Assembly (NCBI RefSeq): GCF_040730185.1
Contig: NZ_CP160402.1
Coordinates: forward strand, 2,232,001-2,296,000
Direction: 5' to 3'
Origin: Streptomyces sp. Je 1-332
GTDB lineage: Bacteria; Actinomycetota; Actinomycetes; Streptomycetales; Streptomycetaceae
Length of the DNA: 64,000 bases
The translations under genes were made by a program, and so were the position numbers. Below the pieces are notes generated by a model that did not search any database, was not told the DNA's origin, and saw only the letters and a program-made list of their open reading frames with translations. Every line of letters starts with the position of its first letter. Position 1 is the first letter of the stretch. Below are positions 62,201 through 64,000 of this stretch, in pieces.

Positions 62201-62549
62201 CGTCGGCGAGGGCGTTCGCCCCCTCAGTGGCGAGGCGGTCGAAGCGGTACAGGTCGATGTCGTCCGGCGCGGCGCACAGCTGGTAGCCGCCGTCGGTGGA
62301 GGTGATCGCCCCGGCGCCGACGGCCCGGCGCAGGCGGCCCACCAGGGCCTGCAACGCGCCGGTCGCGTCGGCGGGCGGATCGCCGTGCCACACCTCGTCG
62401 ACGAGCACGGGCGCCGGCACGGGCCGGGGTGCGCGCAGGGCGAGGATCGTCAGGAGAGCGCGCAGCCGTGCGCCGCCGACGGCGATGGGGGTGCCGTCGG
62501 CGCGAAATGCCTGGGTGGTGCCGAGAATGCGGTAGCGCACGGGGTCCAT
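59208..62549 (-). CDS. AfsR/SARP-family transcriptional regulator
   Basis: A 1113-aa regulator. Residues 1-95 are an OmpR-like DNA-binding domain (MDPVRYRILGTTQAFRADG, GALQALVGRLRRAVG), 98-245 the bacterial transcriptional activation domain with TPR-like helices, 270-600 an NB-ARC/AAA ATPase (Walker A GPGGAGKT 298-305, Walker B LLILDNCEHV, GLPLAIELAAARL), and the rest a long C-terminal helical repeat region that senses ligand or partner. Such proteins activate secondary-metabolite clusters or global responses and often receive Ser/Thr phosphorylation. ATG 62549 follows GGAG. The target genes are unknown; the convergent DrrAB-type exporter is a possible neighbour in function. Confidence 0.92.
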   Translation of the reverse strand: MDPVRYRILGTTQAFRADGTPIAVGGARLRALLTILALRAPRPVPAPVLVDEVWHGDPPADATGALQALVGRLRRAVGAGAITSTDGGYQLCAAPDDIDLYRFDRLATEGANALADGDAAKAAVILDDALALWQGPALADLPDRTSEAARWESRRLEARRAALAAALALGRAEQVLPELAALCEGHPLDEPLQALRLRALRDAGRPAQALDEYEGVRRLIADRIGAHPGPELRALHEELLHADSSTNSSGNSKPAGPRPPQRPQGNLRARLTSFVGREGDIEAIRGDLARARLVTLLGPGGAGKTRLSQEAAEAHAGGVPDGVWLAELAPVEDPDAVPEAVLTALGARETVLRGAGAEELRAVSEWHGDDPVVRLTEHCAPRSMLLILDNCEHVIDAAARLADRLLAHCPGLTILATSREPLGVPGELLHPVEPLPEPTALRLLADRGAAARPGFRVEDDRPASAEICRRLDGLPLAIELAAARLRMLTPRQIADRLDDRFRLLTNGARTVLPRQQTLRAVVDWSWDLLDTAERTVLRRLAVFAGGCDLAAAEAVCGAPDESPTESPDVADVLGSLVDKSLVVAAPSPQGVMRYRLLETVGEYAGERLDEAGDRAAAERAHLVYFRELARLTEPRLRGAGQREAVERLEVEYENLRTALRHAVAAEQEQEALCLVLSLSWFWTIRDLRIEIRNWSRDVVALGPDPFVRPVTPVAPLYERCTDNPPPMRPEVLAEARRGVHLIQLSCMDMNLEAWQTPEAAEKLEGIREAYRPGLPQTCWSPGSLWFFAVLLNGDIDHLHDIIDATIATCRERGYDWELAASLQQRANILANRADSAGDARRDADESLEIFTRLGDVWGMAEALSSRGEAHERRGRFALAAEDFGAAIEHAERVGAPAQVSVLTARLGAVLAEAGDMARGEELLWSVTERAGTAAANSGESLPAARFFLVDLLARTGRTGEAREQLRLLQEEFKAVDFVIFEGFMLGAEAWIDTVEGRHAESLATSRAALAKSLDPLSKMMAPQMTSVHLTTAARALAALDGGRYAHDAARLIAVADRELPPGHFAPAAEREIRTAAVESARGALGDTAYEAAYAEGGGLSMEEAAALCDRYIG

Positions 62550-62767
62550 TGTCTCCGGTCGAGGTGTGGGGTGGCGCGGGACGCTGCGCCGGGCTGTACG
62601 CACCGCTTGGCACCTGTTTCGCCGAGTCTGCCCTCATATGCGGGACGGTCCGGATGTACTCGGTCCCACCCTCCCTGGAACTCCCCGCCCAGTGCGAGAC
62701 GTTTTCGCGGTGGGCCGGGGTACGGTCCCGTACGACAACAGGCCGCCACCTCCAGGAGCCCCGCCCC

Positions 62768-63571
62768 ATGACCACCGCTCCCACCCGACGCAGCGACCGG
62801 CGGATCAGCCCCGTCTTCCTCGGGATCGCCGCCGTCACCGCGGTCTCCGGCTGGGCCGCGTGGACGGGCTTCGCGGACAACACCGGGCTCGCGGTCTTCC
62901 TCTTCGTCACGGCGGCCTGGATCGTCTCGCTCTGCCTGCACGAGTACGCGCACGCCCGCACCGCCCTGCACAGCGGCGACATCTCCATCGGCGCGAAGGG
63001 TTATCTGACCCTCAACCCGCTGAAGTACACGCACGCGCTCCTGAGCATCGTCCTTCCGGTGCTCTTCGTGATCATGGGCGGCATCGGCCTGCCCGGCGGC
63101 GCCGTCTTCATCGAGCGCGGCCGCATCAAGGGCAAGTGGAAGCACTCTCTGATCTCGGCCGCGGGGCCGCTCACGAACGTGGCCTTCGCGGTCGTCTGCA
63201 CCGCGCCCTTCTGGCTCGACGCGCTCTCCGGCGTCCCGGACACCTTCCGCTTCGCGCTCGCCTTCCTCGCCCTGCTCCAGGTGACGGCCGCGATCCTGAA
63301 CTCGCTGCCCATCCCGGGCCTGGACGGGTACGGCGTCATCGAGCCCTGGCTCTCGCACAAGATCCGCCGCCAGGTGGAGCCCTTCGCGCCGTTCGGCCTG
63401 CTCGCCGTCTTCGGCATCCTGTGGATTCCCGAGGTCAACGGCGCCTTCTTCGACGCGATCGACGCGATCTTGCGCGGACTCGGGGTCACTGATCTGGAGA
63501 CGTACTGCGGGCAGGACTTCTACCGCTTCTGGGACGGCGACCCGAGCCAGTACTGCACGCTCAGCCCGTAG
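62768..63571 (+). CDS. Site-2 protease-family (M50) intramembrane metalloprotease
   Basis: A 267-aa membrane zinc protease. Zinc motif HEYAH at 58-62 in the helix WIVSLCLHEYAHARTALHSG, second ligand region NSLPIPGLDGYGVIEPW (178-194, Asp in LDG). About six TM helices. It resembles SREBP-type S2P without PDZ domain, so it probably cleaves a membrane protein such as an anti-sigma factor; the substrate is not encoded nearby. ATG 62768 has CAGGAG at eight nucleotides. Its 3' end overlaps the next gene, which is convergent, by 11 bp. Confidence 0.92.
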   Translation: MTTAPTRRSDRRISPVFLGIAAVTAVSGWAAWTGFADNTGLAVFLFVTAAWIVSLCLHEYAHARTALHSGDISIGAKGYLTLNPLKYTHALLSIVLPVLFVIMGGIGLPGGAVFIERGRIKGKWKHSLISAAGPLTNVAFAVVCTAPFWLDALSGVPDTFRFALAFLALLQVTAAILNSLPIPGLDGYGVIEPWLSHKIRRQVEPFAPFGLLAVFGILWIPEVNGAFFDAIDAILRGLGVTDLETYCGQDFYRFWDGDPSQYCTLSP

Positions 63572-63755
63572 CGGCGGTGCGCGCGGCGTCCCGCTCGGCC
63601 CTCGCGCGGCGCAGGTAGTACCACGCCATGTTCGAGGAGAGTCCGGCGAGCAGCACCCAGATGACGCCGATCCAGTAGCCCTGGACGAAGGAGACCACGG
63701 CCGCCACGACGGCGAGGACGCAGACCGCGAGGGCGTAGAGAGCGAGGCGGGGCAT
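63561..63755 (-). CDS. Small membrane protein, 64 aa
   Basis: Two hydrophobic helices (LYALAVCVLAVVAAVVSFVQG and IGVIWVLLAGLSSNMAWYYL) with a short loop, followed by a basic/Arg-rich tail. ATG 63755 has AGGAG at nine nucleotides; the longer frame in front is not needed. No function known. Convergent overlap with the site-2 protease gene. Confidence 0.7.
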   Translation of the reverse strand: MPRLALYALAVCVLAVVAAVVSFVQGYWIGVIWVLLAGLSSNMAWYYLRRARAERDAARTAATG

Positions 63756-63848
63756 GGGGGTCGGCTCCTGTCGGGGTTCGGTCCGTGGGGTGCGGGACGG
63801 CGCGGCGAAACGGCGTCCCGAACCAGTGTCCCCCATGCCCGCCACGTC

Positions 63849-64000
63849 CTAGACGTCGGTCACGCGCAGCCCCGCGTGCGCCTTGTAGCGCCGGTTCACG
63901 GAGATCAGGTTGGCCACGAGCGACTCGACCTGGTGGGCGTTGCGAAGACGGCCCGCGAAGACGCCCCGCATGCCGGGGATCCGCGCGGCGAGCGCTTGGA
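63849..64000 (-). CDS. Conserved hypothetical protein, C-terminal fragment
   Basis: The gene runs off the right edge; its last 49 residues are present and end ANLISVNRRYKAHAGLRVTDV before TAG. The fragment is basic and includes IPGMRGVFAGRLRNAHQVES. The codon pattern is that of a real gene. I do not recognise the family from this end. Confidence 0.6.
   Translation of the reverse strand, partial: QALAARIPGMRGVFAGRLRNAHQVESLVANLISVNRRYKAHAGLRVTDV

Noticed and set aside
58350..62771. 1473-codon open frame opposite the AfsR-like gene and over the DrrB gene
   Set aside because: Both real genes have full domain motifs; this frame has biased composition and no motif.
1..64000. CRISPR arrays, tRNA, rRNA, prophage or transposase genes
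   Set aside because: No repeat-spacer pattern, no tRNA cloverleaf or rRNA segment, and no integrase or transposase motifs were recognised by reading; a dedicated search such as tRNAscan could still find short RNA genes.

Overview
The window is high-GC chromosomal DNA from an actinomycete, almost certainly a Streptomyces. Third codon positions are strongly G/C biased, GTG and TTG starts are frequent, and the gene set is typical of the genus: glnII, glnE, glnA2, malR, nadE, panB, an AfsR-like regulator, many TetR and LacI regulators, and DUF305/DUF3105/DUF6153-type proteins. From memory the backbone follows the part of the S. coelicolor chromosome that runs from glnII past glnE, glnA2 and nadE to panB; no alignment could be run. 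No rRNA, tRNA, CRISPR array, prophage or insertion sequence was seen.

Layout. 1-2.2 kb: end of glnII with its terminator, a small ORF, a winged-helix regulator and an NAD-dependent epimerase. 2.2-6.8 kb: an MMPL/RND exporter divergent from a translationally coupled histidine kinase/response regulator pair. 6.9-12.2 kb: secreted proteins (DUF1996 protein, lipoprotein, GH89 hexosaminidase). 12.3-15.3 kb: an ABC transporter operon preceded by a hairpin and two very small candidate peptide genes, the least explained locus. 15.4-20.7 kb: a membrane protein, then GNAT/TetR and a pair made of an iron-sulfur reductase and a diiron-type helical protein. 20.8-22.4 kb: a response regulator-PP2C phosphatase. 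22.7-26.4 kb: alpha-glucosidase, MalR and a PAP2 membrane enzyme. 26.4-30.5 kb: amidohydrolase, amino-acid permease and a divergent TetR. 30.5-36.6 kb: glnE, three small enzymes and glnA2. 36.9-38.2 kb: a DUF3105-DUF305 pair. 38.4-44.5 kb: a sugar-catabolic locus (hydroxyacid dehydrogenase, ABC importer, LacI regulator) with a clear operator. 44.5-45.1 kb: a repeat-rich non-coding block. 45.1-49.2 kb: hydrolase, DUF998 protein, DUF6153-like protein and multicopper oxidase. 49.4-53.7 kb: nadE, an MFS transporter and an EEP-family nuclease/phosphatase. 53.8-56.1 kb: a DHA2 exporter with its TetR. 56.2-59.2 kb: panB and a DrrAB-like ABC exporter. 59.2-64 kb: an AfsR-like regulator, a site-2 protease, a small membrane protein and a truncated ORF.

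How the genes work together. Nitrogen metabolism is represented by two glutamine-synthetase-family genes and the GS adenylyltransferase. GlnA2 has lost the adenylylatable tyrosine, so GlnE presumably acts on another GS outside the window. Sugar use is represented by MalR/alpha-glucosidase and by the LacI-controlled importer. At least three exporters sit beside a local regulator or signalling pair. A recurring non-coding theme is short tandem duplication starting at stop codons: four genes have their 3' tail, including the stop codon, repeated downstream.
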